Source: Rikenella sp.
GTDB lineage: Bacteria > Bacteroidota > Bacteroidia > Bacteroidales > Rikenellaceae
DNA: 11,913 nt
Direction of reading: 5' to 3'
NCBI GenBank assembly: GCA_029054535.1
Contig: JAIDFC010000151.1
Span: forward strand, 1 to 11,913
The position numbers were made by a program, and so were the translations under genes. Shown here piece after piece: positions 1-5,926 of the stretch. Position 1 is the first letter of the stretch. Every line of letters begins with the position of its first letter. The notes beneath the pieces are model-generated. The model was given only the letters and a program-made list of their open reading frames with translations, was not told the DNA's origin and did not search any database.

Positions 1-10
1 AGGCCGGGCA

Positions 11-111
11 GGCCCCGCGTGCCCGCGGTGGGCAATAGGCTGCCGGAGTCAAAACACTTCGCAAAAACCCAACAAAAACCGCTGGGCGAGCGATACTACG
101 CATCGCTATAA
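11..111 (-). repeat. Intergenic palindromic repeat, copy 1 (after the OadG gene)
   Basis: Bases 11-35 are identical to 3078-3102 (25 bases, containing a CCGCG/CGCGG hairpin). Bases 38-52 match 3105-3119 with one change, and 91-111 match 3155-3175 with two changes around a palindromic core (GCGAT, spacer, ATCGC). The order of the three blocks is the same in both copies, while the sequence between them has diverged. In the direction of the flanking genes, both copies lie just downstream of a stop codon. No open reading frame of note lies in 1-166. The function is unknown; it may be a 3' UTR structural element or a REP-like repeat. Confidence 0.75.
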
Positions 112-166
112 CCGGCTTCGCTGAAACCCAAGCAAAAGCCCCAACGCCCCCCCCACAGCCCAACTA

Positions 167-1087
167 CTACCTGTGCGGCTGGTTGTTCAGGCCGTAGATC
201 TTGGAGCTCCACGGCGAGTAAGCACGTGCCACCCGATTGATCGTAAGGACATGCGATTCGATATCGTGCAAGTCCTCTTCGTATCGCCTGAGGGCGATCG
301 CAATCGCCGCAATCTCTTCGCCGTTGAGTTCGCGCACAGCTCCGGCAGCAGCCCCCCCGGTTACAGTCGTCGATTCGGCCGAAGACGAAGGCGCTGTTTT
401 CCCCGCAGCGCCCGAGGTCGCCAGCCGCGTCATGGCCCGTCCCAGGTTTTTGAAGATCAGGTAGAGCAACACCAGCGCCGAGAAAACCACCGACATGGCC
501 GTCAGCGCCATCACCACCCCCGACGGGTCGTGCTGCCGGAACTTCTCGGAAGCCAGCGGTTTTTCCACGATCTCATTGGCCTGCATAGGCGTAATTCCGT
601 CCAGCGCCCCGAAAACCTGAAGTTCCGTCGTCGGATCCTCGGTCCAGCCGATCGAGACGTCGGGCAACTGAGCCGCCACATCGTACTCCACCGAGTCGAT
701 CACGTTCCGCCCCTGGTCCAGCAAGGCCAGATAGCCCGTCTCGTCCAGCACAAAGTTCGTATGGAACGTCCCCCGGTTCGACGTGCTGTCGGCAAAGAAG
801 ATCACATACCCCTGCGGCGGAATCAGCGTCCGGGCATCGTTCTTCGGAATGCGGTAAGTCCGCGAGGCATCCCCCCGCCGCACCGTCAGATAAGCCCCCC
901 CGATATTCACATTCGAGTAACCCGTGTTATGCAGTTCGACCCACCCGACGTGATTTCCGTGGTCGTCGACATAGCTGGTGCGGTTGTCCACCAGCACCTC
1001 GTTGATCCGGACGTCCTTCAACCCCTGCGCATACCCCGCCGCACAGAGAGCGGCGAGGACAAGCGAAAATAATAGTCTCTTCATCAT
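167..1087 (-). CDS. OadG-family sodium-pump decarboxylase gamma subunit with N-terminal lamin-tail domain
   Basis: This 306-residue protein appears to be the small membrane subunit of a methylmalonyl-CoA (or oxaloacetate) decarboxylase Na+ pump. Residues 1-21 look like a signal peptide ending in YAQG. Residues about 24-138 resemble a lamin-tail domain (INEVLVDN, WVELHNTG, GYVIFFAD, LDETGYLALLD). A single membrane helix lies at about 190-213 (VVMALTAMSVVFSALVLLYL), followed by an Ala/Gly/Ser-rich linker and a conserved tail at 253-306 beginning ELNGEEIAAIAIAL, as in OadG proteins. By topology the lamin-tail domain should be outside the inner membrane and the tail in the cytoplasm, where gamma subunits tether the alpha subunit. 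Only 14 bases separate it from the upstream carboxyltransferase gene, so the two are probably co-transcribed. The second ATG at 1084 is an equally possible start. OadG assignment is good; the role of the lamin-tail domain is unknown. Confidence 0.85.
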   Translation of the reverse strand: MMKRLLFSLVLAALCAAGYAQGLKDVRINEVLVDNRTSYVDDHGNHVGWVELHNTGYSNVNIGGAYLTVRRGDASRTYRIPKNDARTLIPPQGYVIFFADSTSNRGTFHTNFVLDETGYLALLDQGRNVIDSVEYDVAAQLPDVSIGWTEDPTTELQVFGALDGITPMQANEIVEKPLASEKFRQHDPSGVVMALTAMSVVFSALVLLYLIFKNLGRAMTRLATSGAAGKTAPSSSAESTTVTGGAAAGAVRELNGEEIAAIAIALRRYEEDLHDIESHVLTINRVARAYSPWSSKIYGLNNQPHR

Positions 1088-1101
1088 ATCGCACAGAGGG
1101 T

Positions 1102-2664
1102 TTACAACGGAATATTGGAGTGTTTCTTCGGCGGGTTGACCACCTTCTTCGTAACCAGCGACTGCAGAGCGCGGATGATCCGGAAGCGGGTGTTCCGCGG
1201 CTCGATCACATCGTCGATATACCCATACTTCGCCGCCACATACGGATTGGCGAACTTAGTCCGGTACTCCTCTTCCTTCTCGGCCAGGAACTCGGCCCGT
1301 TTCGCGTCGTCCTCGATCGCTTTGGCCTCCTTGGCCATCAAAACCTCGACGGCGCCCTGCGCCCCCATCACGGCGATCTCGGCCGTCGGCCAAGCGTAGT
1401 TCAAGTCGCCCCGCAAGTGCTTCGACGACATCACGCAATATGCCCCGCCGTACGCCTTCCGCAGAATGACCGTAACCTTCGGCACGGTGGCCTCGCCGTA
1501 AGCGAACAAGAGCTTCGCCCCGTGGGTAATGATCCCGCCGTACTCCTGCGCGGTCCCCGGCAGGAACCCCGGCACATCCACCAGCGTAACGATCGGAATA
1601 TTGAACGCGTCGCAGAAGCGCACGAACCGCGCCGCCTTCCGCGAAGCGTTGATATCCAACACCCCGGCATAGTATTTCGGCTGGTTGGCGATAATCCCGA
1701 CGCTCTGCCCGTTGAACCGCGCGAAACCGGTTACGATATTCGGCGCGAAGGTCCGCTGCGACTCCAGAAACTCGCCGTTGTCGACGATGGCATGAATCAC
1801 CTCCAGCACATCGTACGGCTTGTTCGGATTGTCCGGCACGATCTCGTTCAACGCGTCTTCGATCCGATCGATATCGTCCGTGCAGACCGCCAACGGAGCG
1901 TCCTCCAGATTATTCTGCGGCAGGTAGCTGAGCAGCTTCCGGATAATGGCCATCCCCTCTTCCTCGGTCTCGCTGACGAAGTGGGCCACGCCCGACTTGG
2001 TCGAGTGCATCGACGCCCCGCCGAGCTGTTCCTGGGTAACCTCCTCGCCGGTAACGGTCTTCACCACCTTCGGCCCCGTTACGAACATGTAACTGGTCCC
2101 CTTGTTCATGAGGATAAAGTCGGTCAAGGCCGGCGAGTACACCGCCCCCCCCGCGCACGGCCCCACGATGGCCGAGATCTGCGGAATGACCCCGCTGGCC
2201 ATGATATTGCGCTGGAAAATCTCGGTATACCCGCTCAGCGCATTAACGGCCTCCTGAATCCGCGCCCCGCCCGAGTCGTTGATCCCGATCACCGGCGCCC
2301 CGTTCCGCATCGCCATGTCCATCACTTTGCAGATCTTGGCCGCAAAGGTCTCGGACAACGATCCGCCGAAAACGGTAAAGTCCTGGCTGAATACATACAC
2401 CAACCGCCCGTCGATAGTCCCGTACCCGGTAACGACGCCGTCCCCGTAGTACGACTCTTTGTCGATCCCGAAGTTCGTACACCGGTGCGTAACGAACATG
2501 TCGAACTCCTCGAAACTCCCCTCGTCGAGCAACAGATCGATCCGCTCCCGAGCGGTCAACTTTCCTTTGGCGTGCTGCGAGTCGATCCGCTTCTGCCCTC
2601 CGCCCAGCTTCGCCTCCTCGCGCTTGGCAACTAATTCTTTGATTTTCTCCTGATTGACACTCAT
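1102..2664 (-). CDS. mmdA: Methylmalonyl-CoA decarboxylase alpha / propionyl-CoA carboxylase beta-type carboxyltransferase
   Basis: This 520-residue biotin-dependent carboxyltransferase moves CO2 between methylmalonyl-CoA and carboxybiotin. Family features are clear: the N-terminal crotonase half has GGSLSETFAAKI (100-111), DSGGARIQEAV (130-140) and the oxyanion-hole segment GPCAGGAVYSPAL (168-180). The C-terminal half has DVPGFLPGTAQEYGGII (363-379), RKAYGGAYCVMSSKHLRGD (402-420) and AEIAVMGAQGAVEVL (428-442). The length is normal. Its neighbours are methylmalonyl-CoA epimerase upstream and an OadG-type gamma subunit downstream, which favours the decarboxylating Na+ pump over an ATP-dependent propionyl-CoA carboxylase; no biotin carboxylase gene is visible. 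The ATG at 2664 has an A/T-rich leader and no clear Shine-Dalgarno. I see no good TAnnTTTG promoter just upstream, so it may be read from the epimerase promoter. Confidence 0.93.
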   Translation of the reverse strand: MSVNQEKIKELVAKREEAKLGGGQKRIDSQHAKGKLTARERIDLLLDEGSFEEFDMFVTHRCTNFGIDKESYYGDGVVTGYGTIDGRLVYVFSQDFTVFGGSLSETFAAKICKVMDMAMRNGAPVIGINDSGGARIQEAVNALSGYTEIFQRNIMASGVIPQISAIVGPCAGGAVYSPALTDFILMNKGTSYMFVTGPKVVKTVTGEEVTQEQLGGASMHSTKSGVAHFVSETEEEGMAIIRKLLSYLPQNNLEDAPLAVCTDDIDRIEDALNEIVPDNPNKPYDVLEVIHAIVDNGEFLESQRTFAPNIVTGFARFNGQSVGIIANQPKYYAGVLDINASRKAARFVRFCDAFNIPIVTLVDVPGFLPGTAQEYGGIITHGAKLLFAYGEATVPKVTVILRKAYGGAYCVMSSKHLRGDLNYAWPTAEIAVMGAQGAVEVLMAKEAKAIEDDAKRAEFLAEKEEEYRTKFANPYVAAKYGYIDDVIEPRNTRFRIIRALQSLVTKKVVNPPKKHSNIPL

Positions 2665-2747
2665 AAAAAAGTCTGTGTGGTTCGATTTCTAAAATTTAAA
2701 TGTCGGTCCTCTTCTTGTTTGTTGACGTAGGGGATTTTTCCCAATTC

Positions 2748-2778
2748 GTCGCCAGCCGCTCCCCCCACGGCTGGCGAC
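2748..2778. repeat. Perfect 11-bp hairpin
   Basis: GTCGCCAGCCG (2748-2758) is exactly complementary to CGGCTGGCGAC (2768-2778) with a C-rich 9-base loop. It lies about 85 bases upstream of the carboxyltransferase start. There is no following T-run on either strand, so it is not a typical intrinsic terminator. Confidence 0.8.
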
Positions 2779-2983
2779 AGTGCCGCTCGGCACGCGAAAA
2801 CTGGAGTTTGCTCTGCAAGCCACACTGGCGGCTCCCCGTTTCTGTTCTTAAAGAAACTGCGATCAGAGATCGCACGGGCCGAAGCCACCCCCGGCGGAGG
2901 GCCGCTTTCCTCGCAGGCTCGGGCGACCGCTCCGCTGGCTCCGGCCCGGAGGCAATTTCACAACAATCTTTGTCCGCGCGCCT

Positions 2984-3028
2984 GCGAAATCATTCTCGAT
3001 AAACCAAGAGTTTATCGAGTGATTTCGC
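2984..3028. repeat. Long inverted repeat, 19 bp with a 2-base bulge
   Basis: The left arm at 2984-3004 (GCGAAATCA, TT bulge, CTCGATAAAC) pairs with the right arm at 3010-3028 over a 5-base loop. The flanks (GCGCGC-rich at 2975-2983, CGCGCG at 3041-3047) could extend the stem imperfectly. The size and near-perfection suggest a folded RNA or cruciform-forming element, not chance. Confidence 0.8.
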
Positions 3029-3077
3029 TCCTCTAGGCGTGCGCGCGGGCCGTGTCGGACTGGCCTCGGGCCGGCCG

Positions 3078-3175
3078 GGCCCCGCGTGCCCGCGGTGGGC
3101 AACTGGCTGCCGTAGTCAAGAACACTAAATTCCCAATAAAACCCGTCAGGCATCCGATGCTACGCATCGCCATAA
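3078..3175 (-). repeat. Intergenic palindromic repeat, copy 2 (after the epimerase gene)
   Basis: This is the partner of the repeat at 11-111. The 25 bases at 3078-3102 are identical, GGCTGCCGTAGTCAAGA at 3105-3121 is near-identical, and the palindromic core CGATGC-TAC-GCATCG is at 3155-3169. It begins within about 30 bases of the epimerase stop codon, read leftward. The 17-base segment 3105-3121 also occurs, reverse-complemented, at 10788-10804. Confidence 0.75.
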
Positions 3176-3201
3176 ATAGCCCCGCAAAAACCAGCCCTAC
3201 T

Positions 3202-3618
3202 TTACTTCTCCGTCGGATTCTCGCACAGCTCCGTAAGCACCCCCTGCGTCGCCTTCGGATGCAGGAAAGCGATATTCAAGCCTTCGGCCCCCCGCCGCGG
3301 CGCCTTGTCGATGAGCTGCACCCCGTTGGCTTCGCACTCCGCCAGCGCAGCCGCCACCCCGTCCGCCACCGCGAACGCCAAGTGGTGAATCCCCTCGCCT
3401 CGTTTTTCGATAAACTTAGCCACTGCACTATCTTCGGAAGTCGGTTCGAGGAGTTCGATTTTCGTTTGACCGACCTTGAAGAATGCCGTGCGCACCTTCT
3501 GGTCCGCCACCTCCTCGATGTTGTAACACTTCAGCCCCAAGATCTTTTCATAGTAAGGGATCGCCTGGTCGAGGCTTTTCACCGCGATACCGAGGTGTTC
3601 GATGTGGGAAAGGTTCAT
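3202..3618 (-). CDS. mce: Methylmalonyl-CoA epimerase
   Basis: This 138-residue vicinal-oxygen-chelate (glyoxalase-fold) enzyme interconverts the R and S forms of methylmalonyl-CoA. The two paired half-domains are visible: HIEHLGIAVKSLDQAIPYYE at the start, and GIHHLAFAVADGVAAALAEC from about 77. The likely metal ligands are His8, Glu55 (in KIELLEP), His79 and Glu130 (in LTELCE), all present. The length matches the family. A longer upstream open frame to 3819 exists, but the conserved fold begins at MNLSHIEH and a promoter lies at 3684-3714 inside that extension, so the start is 3618. It is the first gene of the leftward methylmalonyl-CoA cluster and supplies the correct stereoisomer to its partners. 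Confidence 0.93.
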   Translation of the reverse strand: MNLSHIEHLGIAVKSLDQAIPYYEKILGLKCYNIEEVADQKVRTAFFKVGQTKIELLEPTSEDSAVAKFIEKRGEGIHHLAFAVADGVAAALAECEANGVQLIDKAPRRGAEGLNIAFLHPKATQGVLTELCENPTEK

Positions 3619-3660
3619 GGTGTAATGAATTGGTTTTTTGAATGTTTGGATTCTACACAA

Positions 3661-3676
3661 CGGTCCCCGAGGACCG
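3661..3676 (-). promoter_or_regulatory. Hairpin at the predicted 5' end of the epimerase mRNA
   Basis: CGGTCC and GGACCG form a perfect 6-bp stem with a 4-base loop. The promoter -7 box ends at 3684 on the minus strand, so transcription should start around 3676-3679. The hairpin would then be the very 5' end of the transcript, a place where stems can protect mRNA from decay. Confidence 0.45.
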
Positions 3677-3683
3677 GTAACGA

Positions 3684-3714
3684 CAAAGTTAGGGTTTTGT
3701 TTCTGAAATAACAA
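3684..3714 (-). promoter_or_regulatory. Bacteroidota-type promoter for the epimerase cluster
   Basis: On the minus strand TTG (3714-3712), 20 bases, then TAACTTTG (3691-3684). This fits the Bacteroidota sigma-ABfr consensus (-33 TTTG or TTG, -7 TAnnTTTG). It gives a leader of about 60 bases to the ATG at 3618. Confidence 0.7.
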
Positions 3715-3740
3715 TCCGAGCGAGAAAGAAAAAATTGGAC

Positions 3741-3748
3741 TATCTTTG
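3741..3748 (+). promoter_or_regulatory. -7 promoter element for the small lipoprotein
   Basis: TATCTTTG matches the TAnnTTTG box and lies about 80 bases before the ATG at 3830. I see no TTG at the usual -33 distance, so it would be a weak or activator-dependent promoter. It is divergent from the epimerase promoter. Confidence 0.45.
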
Positions 3749-3829
3749 TTCAGAATAACACTTTGTTCGTATCCTCGGTCCGTTTTTCCGCCCAGAACAC
3801 GGATCGACCCGCCGAACACGAAGACCGCT

Positions 3830-4285
3830 ATGAAAAAGATTTTGTATGCGTTGAGCGCGCTGTTCGTCTTGTGCAGCTGCTCGAAGGAAGAAGACGAAGA
3901 ACGCCTGAACTACGATCCGGAGGCGTTGTACGGCTATTGGCGCGTTACGGAGATCCGGAACAACGGCACGTGGCACGCTTTCGAGCTGCCGCAGACCGGC
4001 AACCGGTTCCTGGACGTTACGACGCCGGAGGGCGAGGCGGAATTTCCGCGCACCGGCCTGACCTTCGGGTCGGACGGCGAGTACCGGATGCAGGGCGCAC
4101 TCTGGACCACCTCCGTACCTCACACGTGGCAGGCGCAGCGGTTCGACGTGGCGATCTACGCGCCCGGCGAACGCACGCCGTTTCTGACTTACGAGGTCGT
4201 TTCGCTGTCGCCGAGCTACTGCCAGCTCGTGATGCGATACGGCAACAGCTCGTCGCTCGACCTCCGCTGCACCAAAGTTCAATAA
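3830..4285 (+). CDS. Small lipocalin-like lipoprotein, probably surface-exposed
   Basis: This is a 151-residue lipoprotein of unknown function. Residues 1-16 form a type II signal peptide (MKKILYALSALFVLCS) with the lipidated cysteine probably at 17. The residues after it are SKEEDEE, which resembles the Bacteroidota lipoprotein export signal (Lys followed by acidic residues) that sends lipoproteins to the outer face of the outer membrane. The mature part begins LYGYWRVTEIRNNGTWH, the opening strand pattern of lipocalin-like Bacteroidota lipoproteins, and continues as alternating beta-type segments. The ATG at 3830 was chosen because the signal peptide starts there; an upstream open frame from 3746 overlaps the promoter. 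Its stop codon overlaps the end of the convergent DUF1573 gene by 7 bases. Ligand unknown. Confidence 0.8.
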   Translation: MKKILYALSALFVLCSCSKEEDEERLNYDPEALYGYWRVTEIRNNGTWHAFELPQTGNRFLDVTTPEGEAEFPRTGLTFGSDGEYRMQGALWTTSVPHTWQAQRFDVAIYAPGERTPFLTYEVVSLSPSYCQLVMRYGNSSSLDLRCTKVQ

Positions 4286-4659
4286 ACCTTCCCGCGCAGG
4301 ACGACCTGCACGGGTTCGTCGTCCGTGGTCGGCACTGTAACGAACCGGAGCGTTTTGTAGAACGCCCCCCGGTCGGTCGGGGTCAGCACCACCGACACCC
4401 GTACACTGTCGCCCGGCATGATCGGCGACTTCGGCCAGACCGGTTTAGTGCAGGTACAGTCCGTGCGGACCTCTCGGATCACCAGCGGCCGATCCGAGAC
4501 ATTGACACAAGTGAGCTCGATCCGGTTTTTGGAGCGCAGCGGCACCTCGCCCAGCTGCACCGTCGCGGGACTCACCCGCAGCGGCGACCGGGCCGCGACT
4601 CCCCCGCCGCCCCACAGACAGCCTCCGAGAAACAGAATACAGAGTTTTTTCACTATCAT
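4279..4659 (-). CDS. DUF1573 domain exported protein
   Basis: This 126-residue protein has a signal peptide (MIVKKLCILFLGGCLWGGGG, cleaved around residue 24) and then one DUF1573 domain. That domain is an Ig-like beta fold common in Bacteroidota envelope proteins. The recognisable core is VQLGEVPLRSKNR, the paired cysteines of RTDCTCTKPVW, and the PGDSVRVSVVLTPTDRGAF segment. No enzymatic role is known for the family. The start at 4659 was preferred over 4743 because it gives a proper signal peptide and a TAnnTTT promoter lies upstream. It converges on the lipoprotein at 3830-4285 with a 7-base overlap and no terminator between them, so their transcripts may interfere. Confidence 0.82.
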   Translation of the reverse strand: MIVKKLCILFLGGCLWGGGGVAARSPLRVSPATVQLGEVPLRSKNRIELTCVNVSDRPLVIREVRTDCTCTKPVWPKSPIMPGDSVRVSVVLTPTDRGAFYKTLRFVTVPTTDDEPVQVVLRGKVY

Positions 4660-4700
4660 ACCCCCAAAATTAACGATTCTCCGACAACTTTCGCCCGAAA

Positions 4701-4734
4701 GAGCGAAAGATAATCCGTACTTTCGCTCCGGCAA
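4701..4734 (-). promoter_or_regulatory. Promoter of the DUF1573 gene with an inverted repeat in the spacer
   Basis: On the minus strand TTG (4734-4732), 19 bases, then TATCTTTC (4712-4705), one mismatch from TAnnTTTG. A perfect 9-base inverted repeat, GAGCGAAAG (4701-4709) and CTTTCGCTC (4720-4728), overlaps the -7 box and the spacer. Its position and symmetry are what an operator for a dimeric repressor would look like. No regulator gene is nearby. Confidence 0.45.
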
Positions 4735-4782
4735 CAATTCCACAACAAGGCGGTGAACACCTCTCGTTCCGAAAATTTAAGC

Positions 4783-4790
4783 TATCTTTG
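4783..4790 (+). promoter_or_regulatory. -7 promoter element facing the AT-rich island
   Basis: TATCTTTG fits the TAnnTTTG consensus, but no TTG is present at -33. If used, transcription would start near 4797 and cross a 295-base leader before the lipoprotein ATG at 5091. A small hairpin, GCCTGG (4804-4809) with CCGGGC (4815-4820), would be at the 5' end. Confidence 0.4.
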
Positions 4791-4820
4791 CCCCGTCCGA
4801 GACGCCTGGTGCGCCCGGGC

Positions 4821-5090
4821 AGACATATCAGCTTAAACATGAGAAGTGTTTGAGTTTGTTCTCGTTGATGAATTCTGGTAAAATTCTTTGCGAAAAGAGA
4901 ACGAGCCCAAAGCCCTTGCTCTATACCTCTATGGTATGGTGTGGGATTGTTGCTTGTTTTTATTTTCGCAGGTTTACCAGAGCCTCATCAACTGAAAACA
5001 AAGTCGCGATACCCACACTTCTTCTTTTCAATCCAGTGTTTACATCTCTCTGCTTCGGGGTATCGGGAAGAGGCTAAAAATCATTTTGTT
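4821..5090 (+). other. Unusual leader of the AT-rich lipoprotein gene, candidate riboregulator or relic
   Basis: This 270-base AT-rich stretch precedes the lipoprotein. GTGTGGG (4939-4945) can pair with CCCACAC (5012-5018), while GATACCC (5008-5014) can pair with GGGTATC (5058-5064). The two pairings share 5012-5014, so they exclude each other. A 7-bp TTGTTTT/AAAACAA pairing fits inside the first loop. An open frame starting at ATG 4931 and ending at 5077 would encode 48 residues (MVWCGIVACFYFRRF...), and the frame of the lipoprotein is open back to GTG 4941. I recognise neither peptide. It may be a structured leader, a leader-peptide gene, or the remains of a mobile element. Confidence 0.4.
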
Positions 5091-5870
5091 ATGAGAAAAT
5101 TAATCGTTATGGTGGTAATGGCTATTACAGCCGCAAGTTGCAGTGAAGACAGTATTCCCACCATAAAACCGGAACAAGCAAAGATTAAAGGTGTGCTGGG
5201 AAGTTGTTACCAAGTTGTAGACAAAGAATATTCCATTGAAAACAACGGAATGTTCAATGTGTTATCTGTCGAAATACAACGAATTAGCGATAACTTACCC
5301 TTTACACCGCAATTAGCAGGAGGCTATGGGGATGATGACAAATCCTATAATGTTGGTTTTGGTATAGAAATGTTAGACAAAAAAGGGTCCGTTATTTCAA
5401 CAAAACAAGCAACCGGAACAGGATTTTCCGGCCCATATTCTTCGGATGATGTTATTGCAATCATAAATCTTCTAAAAGACGAAACCGGAATTATTCGTTG
5501 GTCTGTCGATGACGAATCATTAAAGAAATTACACACATTTAGGATTACTTCTGCACTAAAAGAAAATTCGTTATTTGGCAGTTCAGAACAAACGACGAAT
5601 GATAGAGCCGATGATGCGGCAGGAGATAATAATTCAAGCAAAGAATGGGATTCTGTTCTTGACGAATACGAAAAACTGGCAGATAAATACATCAGTCTTT
5701 ACAAGAAAGCACAAAACGGAGACATATCGGCCATGACTGATTATGTTGGGGTACTGGAAAGTGCAGAAAAATTGCAAACCAAGTTAGAAAAGGCAAAATC
5801 CGACCTAACAACGGCACAAGCGTCTCGTTTGACAAAAATTATCTCTAAAATGGCCAATGCTGCATTGTAA
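5091..5870 (+). CDS. Lipoprotein of unknown function, possibly DUF6591-like, on AT-rich DNA
   Basis: This 259-residue protein has a type II signal peptide (MRKLIVMVVMAITAAS) with the lipid cysteine at 17. The central part, about residues 30-170, is beta-rich in appearance and has no motif I can name with certainty. After an acidic, Asn/Ser-rich linker, residues from about 188 to 259 form a helical, probably coiled-coil region (KEWDSVLDEYEKLADKYISL, then GDISAMTDY and KLQTKLEKAKSDLTTAQASR). That tail resembles Bacteroidota DUF6591 proteins from memory, not from a search. ATG 5091 was chosen for the signal peptide; the frame is open further upstream without one. Its codons end mostly in A or T, in sharp contrast to the GC-rich genes on both sides, so it was probably acquired recently. 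It is a single-gene unit closed by the terminator at 5884-5926. Confidence 0.75.
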   Translation: MRKLIVMVVMAITAASCSEDSIPTIKPEQAKIKGVLGSCYQVVDKEYSIENNGMFNVLSVEIQRISDNLPFTPQLAGGYGDDDKSYNVGFGIEMLDKKGSVISTKQATGTGFSGPYSSDDVIAIINLLKDETGIIRWSVDDESLKKLHTFRITSALKENSLFGSSEQTTNDRADDAAGDNNSSKEWDSVLDEYEKLADKYISLYKKAQNGDISAMTDYVGVLESAEKLQTKLEKAKSDLTTAQASRLTKIISKMANAAL

Positions 5871-5883
5871 GATTCTATATTAT

Positions 5884-5926
5884 CGTAAACAAAAGCGGGA
5901 GCAAATTGCTCCCGCTTTTGTTTACG
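5884..5926 (+). terminator. Strong hairpin terminator, probably bidirectional
   Basis: A perfect 21-bp stem (arms 5884-5904 and 5906-5926, core GCGGGAGC/GCTCCCGC) has runs of A on one side and T on the other, which makes it work on either strand. It sits 14 bases after the lipoprotein stop codon and isolates that gene from the transglutaminase gene. Confidence 0.88.

Larger units (their letters stand above)
2665..3201. other. Palindrome-rich intergenic block inside the methylmalonyl-CoA cluster
   Basis: No convincing gene lies in these 537 bases; short open frames exist on both strands, but they run through hairpins and resemble no protein I know. Structures that can be read directly include hairpins at 2748-2778, 2780-2793 (GTGCCG/CGGCAC), 2859-2873 (GCGATC/GATCGC) and 2984-3028, plus repeat copy 2 at 3078-3175. 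The GC-rich stretch 2875-2950 has many short self-complementary CCGG/GGCC segments. It separates two genes that act in consecutive steps. Confidence 0.7.

Noticed and set aside
1120..2634. Long open frame (504 codons) on the plus strand opposite the carboxyltransferase gene
   Set aside because: The antisense product is Arg/His/Pro-rich without any domain, as expected from codon bias in a GC-rich gene, while the minus-strand protein is fully recognisable.
2661..2888. 75-codon minus-strand open frame upstream of the carboxyltransferase
   Set aside because: It passes through the perfect hairpin at 2748-2778 and overlaps the carboxyltransferase start; composition fits repeat DNA more than a protein. 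It could be revisited if the same peptide occurs in other genomes.
1..3175. CRISPR array suggested by repeated blocks
   Set aside because: Only two copies 3 kb apart, with genes between them and no regular repeat-spacer spacing.
3746..3829. Upstream extension of the small lipoprotein
   Set aside because: It would place residues before an evident lipoprotein signal peptide and would overlap the -7 box at 3741-3748.
4781..4791. CTnDOT-type attachment site (TAnnTTTGC) at the left edge of the AT-rich island
   Set aside because: The match is the same as an ordinary Bacteroidota -7 box, and there is no integrase gene or matching right end.
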